A DNA stretch of 64,000 bases from assembly GCA_027625915.1 (NCBI GenBank), contig JANTQA010000012.1, positions 5,664,501 through 5,728,500 of the forward strand, read 5' to 3'. The DNA is from Anaeramoeba flamelloides (taxonomy: Eukaryota > Metamonada > Anaeramoebidae). The notes under the pieces are model-generated. The model saw only the letters and a program-made list of their open reading frames with translations. It was not told where the DNA came from and did not search any database. The position numbers and the translations under genes are program-made. Shown here in pieces: positions 48,585 through 60,055 of this stretch (its first letter is position 1; every line of letters starts with the position of its first letter).

Positions 48585-48810
48585 TTGTTTTCGCAAAATC
48601 CCAGTACAAGATACCGACTCGACAGCAAAAACCCAGTCAAAGTAACGACTCGACAGATAGTACGGAAAGTTCAATTCGGTTCACTTTGGTTGGTTTCCGA
48701 TCGCATTCGTTGGATTCAGTTCAGTTGCATAAGTCCAGCTCAATTCGTCGAAGATCTGATCATGAACAAGTTTTGTTGGGTTAGTCATGATCAGGTCAAC
48801 CAATTCTTAT
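48585..48810. other. CpG- and TCGA-rich island of foreign-looking composition
   Basis: This 225-bp stretch has many CpG (CCGACTCGACAG, AACGACTCGACAG, TCCGATCGCATTCG, ATTCGTCGAAG) in a genome segment that otherwise nearly lacks them. GACTCGACAG occurs twice 36 bp apart, and CTGATCATGA...TCATGATCAG forms an inverted repeat at its right end. All frames are fairly open because stop codons are rare at this composition, so openness is not evidence of coding. On the minus strand an ATG near 48788 begins MTNPTKLVHDQIFDELSW but is interrupted. Origin unknown. Confidence 0.6.
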
Positions 48811-49199
48811 AATGATTTTTTATTCCTTTTACCTTCCCCAAACACCTAAAAAAACAAAAAAAGAAGGAACATAGAGCCCAAGTAACTTAAGAAGGGAAAT
48901 TTGGAAAAGGTAAAAAGTATAAAAAATAAAAATATTTTCTTTTTTTAAAATGTTTAAAAAATCTCAAAACTTTAATTATTATAATAAAACCTACATAAAT
49001 TAATTAGAATTTTTTGAACTTTTTATTTTTATTTTATTTTATTTTTTCCCTTTTTTTTTGAATTTAGTGTTCAAGGGTTGAAATTAGACTAATTTTTTTT
49101 TGGGTAAAAATGATGGAAAAATTAAAATTAAATTAAAAAAAATCTGATATTTGGTTGATTGTGAAATATAACAATGGAAACCATACCTGACATGAAAAA

Positions 49200-49710
49200 A
49201 AAACATCACAAGATTTTTTAATTGTTAATATTAGTAAAATTATTGTGTAATTTCTTTTATTTAAAATCAAATCCTTTTTTTTTTCCGAGAATCAAACTTT
49301 TAAAATTATAACTCATATACTTATTATTATTATGATTAATGAAATTACACTTGTTCAAAACACTATCCAAATAATCAAAAAAAAAAAAAAAATAAATAAA
49401 ATCAATAAAAAAGAATAAAAATTATGATTTTCCAAATGATAGAAAACCTCTATAAAATTTTATTGTTTTTTCAAAAAAAGTAGATCGACTTATGCTATCA
49501 AACAATTACATGAGTATTCTATAGACATCCCACTATAATGAACTATAAGTAGGTTTATTATTAATTTCATAAAATTATGGTTATTTATAAAAAGGATTCA
49601 ATGATATTATTAACAATTACACAACAATTTTTCTTGTATTCACAATTAAAAATCTTTTCGGTTTTTTTTTTCAAAACAGTTATTTTTTCACTTCTATACG
49701 ACTATTTTAA
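49200..49710 (+). repeat. Dispersed repeat G, copy 2
   Basis: Follows 36700-37320 in order (AATTGTTAATATTAGTAAAA, AAATTATAACTCATATACTT, TCTATAGACATCCCACTATA). Confidence 0.7.
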
Positions 49711-50337
49711 ATGGATTAAAGAAGTAAGAAAAATTTTCAAATTTTGGGTGTTGTAATTTATGTGAAACTGGATGATTCAAATCATTTCTTGAATCAAATA
49801 TATTGATATTTTAATAAAGACAAGTGTGGAATATATCTTAGTATATGATATTTCCATACCAACTAAAAAATGTAATTCAAAAAAAATGAAATGATTGATC
49901 AAAAAAAAAATAAATACAAATCTTTTATTTCTTGATCTTATCTGTAAAATTTGACATAATTACTTATTCTTTATTTGGTTTTGTTTTTAATTCTTTATGA
50001 AAATACTTTTATTTGTAAAATTTTTACTAACAAATTACTTTTTATTTTTAAAAAAAATTTCAAAAATGGATTTAAAAATCCTATTTTCATTTAATTCATC
50101 TAATTCTTAATTGGTTCAAAAAATAGGATATTTATTAAATTCTTCTTGAGAAATAAGGATTTATTGGATTTCGTTTGATTTTATAATTATTTATTTCCCA
50201 TCAAACCGAGTATTAAAATAATTATGAGTCTGATTGGAATTTTTCCAAAATTTTCATTTATTTTGATTTGAATATTTTGAAACTGTCTTTAGATTCCTAG
50301 AATTCAACGCTTAAATTGTATTTTTTGAAATAAACCA

Positions 50338-50862
50338 CATTCCAAAAATTTGGGCACACCCAAAATCAAAAATAGTCAAAAAAAAATCCAATTTATTGTA
50401 TTTTTCCAAACCTAATATAAAACCATATTTAAGTTATAGTGCATTAATGTTTTTAATAAGTAATCATTTTAATCCAAATAAAAGAAAAAAATATAAAACT
50501 CAAAAATAAAAATTGGTGTGTCCAAAATAATGAAACGAGTGATAACAAAAAATGTATTTTGGTAAATTTGTTGAAATTTCACCAACAATTGTTGATCGAT
50601 CAAATAATAAGATACCATCAACCAATTGTATGTGGTTTTTCTATTAAACAAACCAACACTAACCTTCTATCAAACATCAAAAAATTACAGATCTAACCAA
50701 AGAGATTACGTAACTGGAAAAAATAAATGAAAACAAAACAAAAAAAGACAAAAAATGAAAATAGTTGTCAAATCAAAATTCTATCACAAATTGAATTTAA
50801 AGTGTGGTATTGCTATTCTTTCAACTGTTTAAACTGTGTACATTTTTTTGGAATATAGTTTA
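50338..50862 (+). repeat. Dispersed repeat B, copy 2, inserted in R1
   Basis: About 525 bp with ends ATTCCAAAAATTTGGGCACA and, reversed, ATTCCAAAAAAATGTACACA, an imperfect TIR. Absent from the R1 copy at 3.1 kb, which proves it is a discrete mobile unit. Confidence 0.8.
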
Positions 50863-50969
50863 GTATTCTTTATTTTGGTTTTGTTCGATATAAATATTTG
50901 AAAAAAGAATTTTGAAAACAAATTTGTATAAAAAATGTTTTGTATAATAATAATATATACTATTAAATG

Positions 50970-51175
50970 TAAAATAAAAAGATCAAAATTTTCATTCTGC
51001 CTTCGAAAAAATCACATTCCAAGAATTAAAATAAGTCTACAAAGTCCTCAATACTAAAAGGGAAATATTAATTGAAGCTTGTTTATTGAATTAAAATTTG
51101 AAATCTTAGATGGTTAATAAAAACATTTTTTGGAAACCTGAATGAAAATTTTGTTTCATTTATTTTGAAACAAAT
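50970..51175 (+). repeat. Repeat C single unit, inserted in R1
   Basis: AAAATTTTCATTCTGCCTTC at the left and ACATTTTTTGGAAACCTGAA followed by TGAAAATTTT at the right form imperfect TIRs. Same unit as 11640-11820 and absent from the 3.1-kb R1 copy. Confidence 0.65.
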
Positions 51176-51696
51176 AGTAGTATCGGGGAGAGAAAATCAA
51201 GTTCATAGCTTGTTTGGATTCATACAAATTAAGAAGATAAAGATAACAAATATTCGAAAATAGGCTGTAGTCATTTTTTTTTTCATTCTTGATTTCGACA
51301 AATTTATTTGGAAGGGTGATCTTTCGTTTTTGGTTCTTCAAAAAAGTTAATATTTGTTTTCATACACATATCCTTTCGGGTCTTTTTTTTTTGGTTTACT
51401 CTATGATTAATTCCACTCATTCCCAGTATAAACACATTTCTAGATCCAAAAAAAATTAATAAAACTCGAAATTAAATCTGAAAAAAATGTTCAAAAAATC
51501 GAAAAATCAAAGATTCAACTCTAAATTACTTTGTTTCTTTTAACAAATAAAGTGGCAAATGCTGTTTTGGTTTGAAAGTTTAAATATCTGGTGGCACTCA
51601 AAAAATATTTTCCAGTAATGTTTCTACAATTAAAATTTTTCGAAACGGTAAAATGTGCTTACTTCCTTAAAGATAATCTTTTGTGTAGGACATGCG

Positions 51697-51900
51697 TCGT
51701 TTCGAACTCATGGAGTGTATGGAAATTTTGGTGTAGTTGTGTTATCGAATTATCGGCTTTATTTTAGTGAAATAAAGCCTTATTATTGATCGAACTCGTT
51801 AAGTGTGCCGAAATTTTAGCAAAGTGAGGTTATCGAATTATTGGCTTTACTTTAGTGAAATAAAGCTGGTACATTGATCGAACTTGTGAAGATGATCGAA
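51697..51900 (+). repeat. 88-bp tandem repeat with embedded hairpin
   Basis: About 2.4 units; the phase marker ATTGATCGAACT recurs at 51785 and 51873. Each full unit has TTATCGAATTAT followed by a hairpin. Unit 1 (51755-51779) has a perfect 10-bp stem, GGCTTTATTT / AAATAAAGCC, around TAGTG. Unit 2 (51843-51867) keeps the stem with two changes, one of which is G-T compatible. CpG content is high for the window. Confidence 0.85.
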
Positions 51901-52509
51901 AATTTTAGTGAAGGTATTTTAATTTTTTTTAGAAAAAAAAAGAAAAGAAAAAGAAAAAATAAAAAAAAAAAATTTCAAACAAAAGACAATAACCAACGAA
52001 TGACAGAAGGTGCTAATAGCAGCGGTATATTTATCTACCTCTATATATTCAGGTCATAATTCCAAAATATTTGCTTAATCCGAGTAAGTGTTGTTAGCTT
52101 ATTGTTCTGTTGTTAGGGATTTGACTAATTAATTGTAAATTCTTTTTTTCTTAATGCCAGCTAAAATGAATGTTGCAAAAAGCTTTGTCAAGAAAATTTG
52201 TTGAAAATGAATTAGGTTGAAAAAAAAGAAGAAAAAATGAATTTTAAACTTCTTTGTTATTTTTAAGAAAGTGTTTTTTTGTTCTCTAAAGACAGGTGGG
52301 TATACTCCATTACAAATAATTGATGAAAACACACCCCAATCTTGAAAATCATTTTTAATAAAGTATTTCACAATACCACTCGAAAAGAAAAGTAAAAAAA
52401 TTTTCAAGTTTTGATCGAAGAAAGAAAAAAACAACAAAAAACCGAAATAATTATTAAAGAAAAAGAGAAAGGACTTTTTAAAGAATGAGAACTATTTCGC
52501 CTCAATGTT
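51901..52509. other. Intergenic stretch, no gene seen
   Basis: An ATG at 52000 starts MTEGANSSGIFIYLYIF with a possible donor, but no acceptor-linked partner was found. The 102-codon reverse frame at 52129-52437 is unsupported. Confidence 0.4.
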
Positions 52510-53110
52510 ATTGAAGCAACAGTAATGAAGAAAACTTAAAACACTCAAATTTTGGATATTTCATTTTTGCACATGTGCATTCAGTTGCAAAATTTTTTTT
52601 TATTGCAAGATCAATAGTTACTTGGTAAAAATGTGTTATTAGAATGTTATTGAAACCATGTAAAGATTGTTGAGAAATCATATTGATTTCTATTGCAATT
52701 CTATTCGATCTTTGATCTTGATATTTGTTTAATAAATACAGGAAAAATTTCCACTTCATTTTCATTTGTTTTTTCAAACAGTTACCACAAATATCAACAA
52801 AGTTTGTTTGAGGGCTTGGTTTCTAAAAGAAAAGTATGAAAAATGAAGTGAAAAATGTTTCATATTTATTATTCATATACCAGTAAAAGATCAAAACGAA
52901 CATCGTTGTTTTTCTCAATAGTACCCGATTATTTGAGTTTTTCAATTTTTAAGATAATCTATTGATTAATTAGTTTTCTTTCAGACATGTATCAACACTT
53001 TTTTGAAGTGTGTTATTATACGTATTTCTTATTTGTTCTTCGAAGGTCAATTTTTAAAATAATTGATATTTGAGAAAAATCTTGTATCCCTTTGACTTAA
53101 ACAGAGTTTA
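52510..53110 (+). repeat. TIR element family J, copy 5
   Basis: Parts at about 52600-52640 and 52860-53110 follow 5980-6300; the right end CCCTTTGACTTAAACAGAGTTTA corresponds to the family terminus. The left end was not located. Confidence 0.45.
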
Positions 53111-54639
53111 ATTGCCATTTTGATGTCTTTTCGACGAAAATAGTTGGAAAACCAATTGATTTTCAATATATATTAATAATCTTATAAAATAACCTCTTCC
53201 ATCAATTATCTAATTTTTAAATAAATTAAATTATTTTAACAACAAATATCAACAACCTTTCAAAAAAAGGAAGACCTCTCAAATAACTAATACCATCGAA
53301 TTTGATTTTTAAAAAGATAATTACTTTTTATTATTTTCATTGTAAATTATTCATTTTTTATTTTTAATATTTATGGTTATTGAAAAGTTGTACAATGACA
53401 AAAAGAAGACAAAAAGAAGACAAAAAGAAACTAATTTGGAAACAATCTACTAGTATAAAACCAAGAGAGTTTAAGTTTGACTGTGAATAAAATAGATATA
53501 AGAATTAAGAACAGCCGAGGTTATATTGATGTATATAACAAAGAAAAAAAAAAAAAAAAAAAAAAAAACAATTCCAATAAAATACCCAGATGATTAACTG
53601 CCATATATTGAAAATGAGACTTTAAAAAATTTAAAGTAATATATCTAGAGTTATAAAACAACTTTTATTAACGGTTTCCCAACCCACAATGTTCAATTAT
53701 TTTTATTAATCTTATATTTTTTTCCCCAAAAATATATAAAAACAGATTTCTCATTTCAAATAAAATGGAACATCAATTTTTAAAATATTTATTTTTGATT
53801 TTTATTTTTTTGTTTTAATGAGTTTTCAATATCCAAAAGGGTGTATTTTATGTTATAAGGAGTTTCTTATATTCTATAATGATACCACAACTAGTCTGAT
53901 TCAATTATGAATAATCCTTGAAAATTTCAACCACCCCCAATCTTTGAAAAAGAGTTTACACACCTATACAACAGAAAGAAAATAACTTCCCAACCAATAA
54001 TCTCCAAATAAACGGATTAACCTTTAAAATTTTTCTCAAAATTCAGATTTTTTCTAAAATTCTTTGGGGTTCGTATTACTCTGTAACACTAATCTGTATC
54101 GGATTTGTAAAATCTGATTTTCAAATTAAAAACAACATTTCCTTTTCTGGGAAACCCAAACATGAAATTGTCAACAAAATCTACATTTAATATTAATTAT
54201 AAACGATATTAGTTTCTTAGAAATCAAAATTTAGTAAAAAAAAATCTTATAAAAAAGAAAATAAAATTAATAAATATTAACAAAAAAAAGAATATATTTT
54301 TTAGTTAGATTTAGAACAATAACAAATTTTTAAAAAATGGGAAAACTTTTATCCTACCCCCATTCATAATTTGAACCACCCCAAAAGTTCAATAAGTTAA
54401 CATTTGAAACCGATTGATATATATATATATATCCCGAGTATTTAATTAGGTTTTATATAGGAACAAGAAAAAAGAAACAGATTTTGTTTGAGACATCAGT
54501 TTTATACCAAAGAAACAAGTTTTTTGAATCACCAACATTTAGGATTCTGTTTTAGTTAATGAAAAAATAAATACTACCACTTTACCAATAAAAATTTTAC
54601 AGACAATTAAACATTACGAGTATATGTTATAAAATAACT
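53111..54639. other. Gene-free stretch
   Basis: Contains AAAAAGAAGAC short tandem units at about 53400-53425, an A run at 53545-53568 and TATATA at 54416-54431. No gene is supported. Confidence 0.5.
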
Positions 54640-55900
54640 AACCACACGCTCGACAAATATATTACTACAATTATTATTTCATCTTTATTACTCGACTTTA
54701 TTTATTATATAATCAAGATTCCAATTCTTAACAATACGGTGGCTGTTGTATTTATTATGCTAACAATACTATAATTTTTAAAAGTCTCTAGTTTAGAAAA
54801 AAGGTAAATTTCAGGGATAAAAATTTTAAATAGGTGTGATAATGAATTTTATTTAAATTCAACTTTAGGATATTTTTTTTTTGAATAGATAATAACTATC
54901 AATTTTGAAAACATTCTTCTCATCTAAAAAAAAATCAAATCTGAAAAAAATAATAACGGATGATAAATATTCCGTGGCTGCTAAACGCCTAGCTTTTCTT
55001 ACAGTTTTCGGTCTAATATGTTAAACGTTCTAGGTTTTTTTTTTTAGTTTTTCTATTTTATTTAGAAAATCTATTGATTTTGGTTAGGTTTTTTTGAGTT
55101 TTATATTTATTTAGAAAAACAATCATTTTTCCAAATAAAACAGAAAATTCAAAAAAACCCAGAAAACTTTACAAATAAATAGAAAACTCAAAAAAACCCA
55201 ACGAAAATCTATTTATTTTCCAAATAAACAAAAAATTCAAGAAAAAATAACGACCCTTTTTCAGAATTATAAAGAATTGAGTAAAACCCCTTTGATTTTA
55301 TTCTATTCGTTTAAAGCAATGAAAAAACAAACAAAAAGTGTTTGCGGAGTACGCCAAGTGCCTAGGTTTTCAAATAATTTCAAATAATATAGAAAAATCA
55401 ATGATTTTACTCAATTCTTTTAAATTCTGAAAAACCCAAACACATTTTTTTTTATTTCCTTTTGGATGAAACCAAAATTAAATAAATTTTCAGGTTAATT
55501 TCAAAAATTAAGAAAACCTTATCCAAATCGAAAAAAAATATTTTTTTTCCAATTAAAAAAAATAAACAAATCTTAATACTCCAAATAATTGATTCCCTAT
55601 CGGAAAAGTATCCATGGAATTTAAAATACTTTATAAATATAATAAAAAGTACTCTTAGTTTTGACAAAAAAAAAAATATTCAATTTTTTTACTATTAAAT
55701 TGAAATAAAACCTTAATAGAACCTGAAAAAATTGGATTATTCAACTTAAATTGTAAAATATCTTTAAAAATAATATTTGATCAAAGATCCTTTATTAATC
55801 ATTAGTGTTTATTATGATTGAAGTTATTAAAAAGGGTAAAATTAGCAAATAATAAAAAGTTTTTTATAACAAATTTTTCATAATGGTGATGTGAACACTA
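54640..55900 (+). repeat. Dispersed repeat F, copy 2, with large E array inside
   Basis: Collinear with 37960-38880 at both flanks. The central E array (about 55010-55440) is longer here. It has several modules bounded by GGTTTTTTT / AAAAAACCCAACG, with inner AGTTTTCTATTTATTT-type arms, plus an ATTTAAAAGAATTGAGTAAA-type module and a CCTAGGTTTTC border. Confidence 0.7.
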
Positions 55901-56149
55901 ATGTAATTGGCTTTCAATTGTAAGACATCCCGAATTTAGACTACTCTGGGATGGAAATTGAACCACCGTATAGAATAAAAAATATAGATTAAGGAGAAAA
56001 TAAATTAAAAAAAAACACAAAAAGTTATTATTATATAAAGCACTCTAAAAACAATTCATAAATATTTATTTAAAAAAATATAGTGTTAAAAAAATAGAGA
56101 AAAGAAAATAGGTACTTATTGATTTTTTAATTTATAATATGAGGGATAC

Positions 56150-56610
56150 CTTTTTTTCACCATGATTAATAATATCTTTTATTTAAAGTTTTATGGTATA
56201 CTAGAAATACGGTTAGAACCAAACTCTTGAAAATATAACTATACACTTTTTAGAAGAGGAATAATTAAATTAAATTTGTTCAAAATAATATTTAATCAAT
56301 CAAAAAGCAAGAATAAAGAATAATAATTTTTTAAATTCATAGCAAACCTCATTATAACCCTATTTTTTCATAAAAAGAGGTAGACAACTTAGTTTATCAA
56401 ACACCAAAATGTGTATTATTTAAAGAACCCTCTTTAATGAACTTTAAGATGGTTTTTATCCAAGTAGATTAAAAAATCCTTTAGTTATATAAAAAAAGGG
56501 TTTTATTTAAAATTTTCCCAATATATCCAACAATTTTCCTAATGTTGGAAAATTATTAATGATTACAAGACTTTTTTTCATATCAGGTATTTTTTTCAAA
56601 ACATTAATTG
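56150..56610 (+). repeat. Dispersed repeat G, copy 3
   Basis: Follows 36700-37220 (AAGAACCCTCTTTAATGAAC, TTTAAGATGGTTTTTATCCA). Lies about 210 bp upstream of the BTB gene. Confidence 0.65.
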
Positions 56611-56821
56611 AAATTTTAAGATCTAAAATGAATGATTATTTAATATAACAAATCAAACCCAACTTAAATCTTCTGTGACATAAGTTAGAATTTGAAAATA
56701 CAAACAAATAAAAGTTTGGAAAAACAACTATTTTCATTTTTTTTTTAATTTCTTCCCCTTTTGCTTATTGTTCTCTTCAAAAATAAAAAAAAAGAGAAAA
56801 AAAACCCAAAAACACTAATTA

Positions 56822-58384
56822 ATGAGCACCTCAATCAAACGTATCTTAAAATCACTTGTTAACCAACAGAAATATGCAAATATAAAATTTCTCGTTGGCA
56901 AAACACAAGAGGTGATTTGGGGACATAAGTTACTACTGTGCCTCTCTTCAAGCTATTGGGAAACGGCACTCAACCAAGAAGGGCAAAAAGAGGATCCACT
57001 TGTTGTTGCGATCCCTAACTACGAGCCACCACTCTTTAAAAATTATTTGAAATATGTTTATACAAGAAGACTCAAATTGAACGTGACGCTATGTTTTCAA
57101 TTAATGGGGCTGTCAAAAGAATACAGAGACGATGATTTCTTCGGTTACTGTATAAGGTATCTGAAAAATCAATTAAATTATTTGAATTGCTTTGAAATAA
57201 TGGATGTATGTGCCGAATTTCAATTAAAGGATTTAGAATTGGAGTGTCTCCAAATATTGTGTCAGAATTCTGAGAAACTCTTTGCAAAATCAGATTGTTT
57301 GTTAAAGCTTACAAAAGAAAATGTCTCTTCTGTTCTTCAAGCCAGTAAATTAAAAGCCACGGAAATCCAAATCTTCAAAGCATTATACCATTGGTCACTC
57401 GTTCAAAAAAAACTCCTCATCCAAAAATTAGAAGAGGAGCAACACAAACAAAAGAACGAAGAGAAACAAGAGGAAACCAAAAAGAAAATCAAAGAGGCAA
57501 CAGTAAACAAAATAATCGAGCCTTTTCTTGGATACATAAATTTAGATTTGATGAATTTTCAAGATTTGCGGTGGATCGCTAAAACAAAAGTGTATCCTCC
57601 AAAATTAATCTTGGATCATTCCTTAAAGTTAACAAAGTTGGAAACAAAATTTCTGCCGAATAGTCTATCACGTTTCAACCCAAAACGAGAAAAAGGCACT
57701 AGCGAAATAAAGGCCTTATTGCTTGGCTTCTGCCGCCGGGGCAAAAAGCATTTGCTTTCCATCAAACAATCAATCATGTCACAAGGAATCGAAAACGTCG
57801 ATATGATCGAATCTGATTTAGACTATGTCAATTTATACAAGCTGATGCAATACGACTGTGTCGTTTTAAGATCAGCAAACACAAAAAGGTTATTGCAATC
57901 CCAAGAGTTGGGCAACAATTTGGCCACCTTTGTCCGGTCAGGCCGGGGGCTCGTAGTCTTTGCCATAAATACTCTACACCAAAACTCAGACACAAAAATT
58001 AAAGGAGCAATTGTTGAAGACCATTTAATACCATTGCCGATACAAGCAAGAGAGACATCTAAAGACAGAATGCTAGGCGATGTCTTGCACCCCAACCACC
58101 CGATCATGAAAGGAGTCAAAACCTTCGAAACAAAAGATTATACCCATATCATTGCTTCAAAAACCGTGTATGGTGGAAAGGTCATTGCAAAATGGACAAA
58201 CGGCTTCCCCCTGATTGTAGAAAAACGCGCTCAAAGCGATTGGGGGTCAGTTGTAGTTCTCAATTTCCACCCCACCTCGACTGCAATTACAGACAGCTGT
58301 GGCAAAGCGTGGCTACAAGAAACTGACGGTGCAAAAATAATAGCAAATTCAGTAAGTTATGCTGCCTATCGTAAATTATATTAA
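56822..58384 (+). CDS. BTB-BACK protein fused to a GATase-like domain
   Basis: An intronless frame of 520 residues. Residues about 15-120 form a BTB/POZ domain (ANIKFLVG, WGHKLLLCLSSSYWETAL, FKNYLKYVYT). About 125-270 is BACK-like (FQLKDLELECLQIL, VLQASKLKATEIQIFKALYHW) with a Lys/Glu/Gln-rich coiled insert at about 203-232 and the closing LRWIAKTKVYPPKLIL. About 295-520 has an alpha/beta pattern of class-I glutamine-amidotransferase-like/ThuA-like folds: ALLLGF, YDCVVLRSAN, FVRSGRGLVVFA, HPIMKGV, GSVVVLNFHPTS, TDGAKIIANSVSYAA. I see no classical Cys nucleophile elbow, so it is more likely a binding than an enzymatic module. BTB-BACK proteins often act as cullin-3 adaptors, making the C-terminal domain a possible substrate reader. 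The gene is clearly less AT-rich than its surroundings, especially in its 3' half, and no intron is present, unlike TPI and the C2 gene. Confidence 0.9.
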   Translation: MSTSIKRILKSLVNQQKYANIKFLVGKTQEVIWGHKLLLCLSSSYWETALNQEGQKEDPLVVAIPNYEPPLFKNYLKYVYTRRLKLNVTLCFQLMGLSKEYRDDDFFGYCIRYLKNQLNYLNCFEIMDVCAEFQLKDLELECLQILCQNSEKLFAKSDCLLKLTKENVSSVLQASKLKATEIQIFKALYHWSLVQKKLLIQKLEEEQHKQKNEEKQEETKKKIKEATVNKIIEPFLGYINLDLMNFQDLRWIAKTKVYPPKLILDHSLKLTKLETKFLPNSLSRFNPKREKGTSEIKALLLGFCRRGKKHLLSIKQSIMSQGIENVDMIESDLDYVNLYKLMQYDCVVLRSANTKRLLQSQELGNNLATFVRSGRGLVVFAINTLHQNSDTKIKGAIVEDHLIPLPIQARETSKDRMLGDVLHPNHPIMKGVKTFETKDYTHIIASKTVYGGKVIAKWTNGFPLIVEKRAQSDWGSVVVLNFHPTSTAITDSCGKAWLQETDGAKIIANSVSYAAYRKLY

Positions 58385-59440
58385 AACTGGATGGCTAATT
58401 GGAAAAAATTTCCTTATTTCGACACATTCGCCTTTATTCAAGGCACACACACACACCCTTAATCAATGGGCTAGTATTGAAATTTGGACATGATTAAATA
58501 AACAATGAAATATAAATCAAAGATCATAATAATGACTTATTTTTTTGAACTATCGAGACAAAATACCCTTTCAATTTATTTGGATTGTAAACGCATTAAA
58601 CGAGAGATAAAAATAATTTAAAGATACTGTGAAAATTTTCCTATACAAATAAAAAAAAATTAAAACATTTTAATAATCAATTTGTTATCTTTTCTCTTTA
58701 ACTTCATACAATTTTCTTAATTTCAGAATCCCCATTGCACTATTTTATTATAAGTGTTTAATTTATTACCAGAAAACTGTTTTTTATATAATAGATCATT
58801 TTTTTTTTTTTTTGTTTGCTTTGATTTAAATAAATATACTCTTAAAAAAAGAACTTATTTTTATACTTTAAATGTTTTAAACATTTTTATCTTCCTTACC
58901 TACTTTCCACCCACCCTTGTTACCATATATATTTTCATAAATGCATTAACAAATATCTATTTGTAATATTATCTTTCTTTCAAATATATTAATTATTTAT
59001 TTTAGGCCAAGACTATTATACTCTCCCAGACTCAACTTTATTTTGTTATAGTATGAAGTTGCCACTACTATCGAAAAAATTTTTCAAAAAAAAAATAAAT
59101 TTTTTACTAAATTGTCACTTTTTGATAACTTCTTGGAATAATAAAATATGATTGGTTTTTAAGATATCTTGGTTTAAAAATTATTTTTTAAAGATATTTA
59201 CAATTTAAGCTGAAATAGTCCGTTTTTTTAGGTTCTATTAAGATTTTTTTCAAATTTAATTGTAAAATAATTCTAATATTTTTGTTTTCATAGTTAAAAG
59301 GTTATTTTATCTTTGAAAAGAATTTTAAATTTAATAAACACCATTCTAATGGAGAATCAATTATTTAGACTATTGAAGAATTATTGATTGATTTAAATTG
59401 AAAAAAAATATTTATTTTTTGATTTTTTGGTTAGGTTTTC
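58385..59440. other. 3' flank and intergenic, no gene seen
   Basis: Starts with a 3' UTR-like stretch containing (CA)n at about 58444-58456 and AATAAA-type signals. The 70-codon frame at 58754-58966 is hydrophobic, low-complexity and unsupported. Confidence 0.5.
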
Positions 59441-59840
59441 ATGAGTTTTCTGATTATTTGGAAAATCAATAGATTTTAGTTAGGTTTTTTTATATATTTG
59501 AAATAAACCAAATTTTTTTATAAATTTTAAGTTTATTTGAAAAAATATTAAAAACCACCGTTAGGTTTTCCAGAATTTAAAAGAATCGAGGACAATCTTT
59601 GATTTTTAACTATTATTTTGAATTCTGGAGAACCTAGGCACTTGCGGTTACTTTTCATTAGATTTTCACTATTTAATTTTCGAAATAAACCAAAAATTTC
59701 CAAATTTTTAAATTATTTCCAAAATTAAAAAAAAATTCGCACTTTATCGATACTTTTGTTATGTTTTCGAGAATGTAAAAGAATAATTTAAAATCATAAT
59801 ATTTTTCTTAATTCTTTTGTATTTTGGAAAAGCCCATTAG

Positions 59841-59871
<31 letters not shown>

Positions 59872-60055
59872 TGAATTAAAAAGATTATTTTTAAAATTTT
59901 CTTTTCATTTGAAAAATTAAAAAAGAACAAGATAATCAGCAACACTCCACATAAACCTTTTTTAAGTGTTACAGAATTCAAAAGAATTTATAAAATATAT
60001 GTGGTTTTTTCGATTCTTCGGAATACTAAAGTACCTAGGACAAATAATATTTAAC
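59440..60055. repeat. Palindrome-module array E, largest copy
   Basis: About five successive imperfect palindromes. Borders repeatedly read TTAGGTTTT or CTAGG, and inner arms are of two kinds, AAATAAACC/GTTTATTT and CCAGAATTTAAAAGAAT/ATTTTGAATTCTGG. It ends ACTAAAGTACCTAGG. A T23-type run interrupts one module. Compare 24385, 38260 and 55010. Confidence 0.65.

Larger units (their letters stand above)
49745..51675 (+). repeat. Long dispersed repeat R1, copy 2, carrying two insertions
   Basis: Matches 3120-4330 in three blocks: 49745-50330, 50866-50970 and 51176-51675. The gaps are occupied by a family B element (50338-50862) and a family C element (about 50970-51175). The uninterrupted copy at 3.1 kb therefore shows the pre-insertion state. 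Confidence 0.75.

Noticed and set aside
51874-52059. 61-codon plus frame with Lys-rich centre
   Set aside because: Starts inside the 88-bp tandem repeat and passes through an A/G-rich tract; no homologue-like motif.
57072-58119. Frames on the minus strand and in other frames of the BTB gene
   Set aside because: Shadows of the 520-residue gene, whose frame carries recognisable BTB, BACK and GATase-like motifs.
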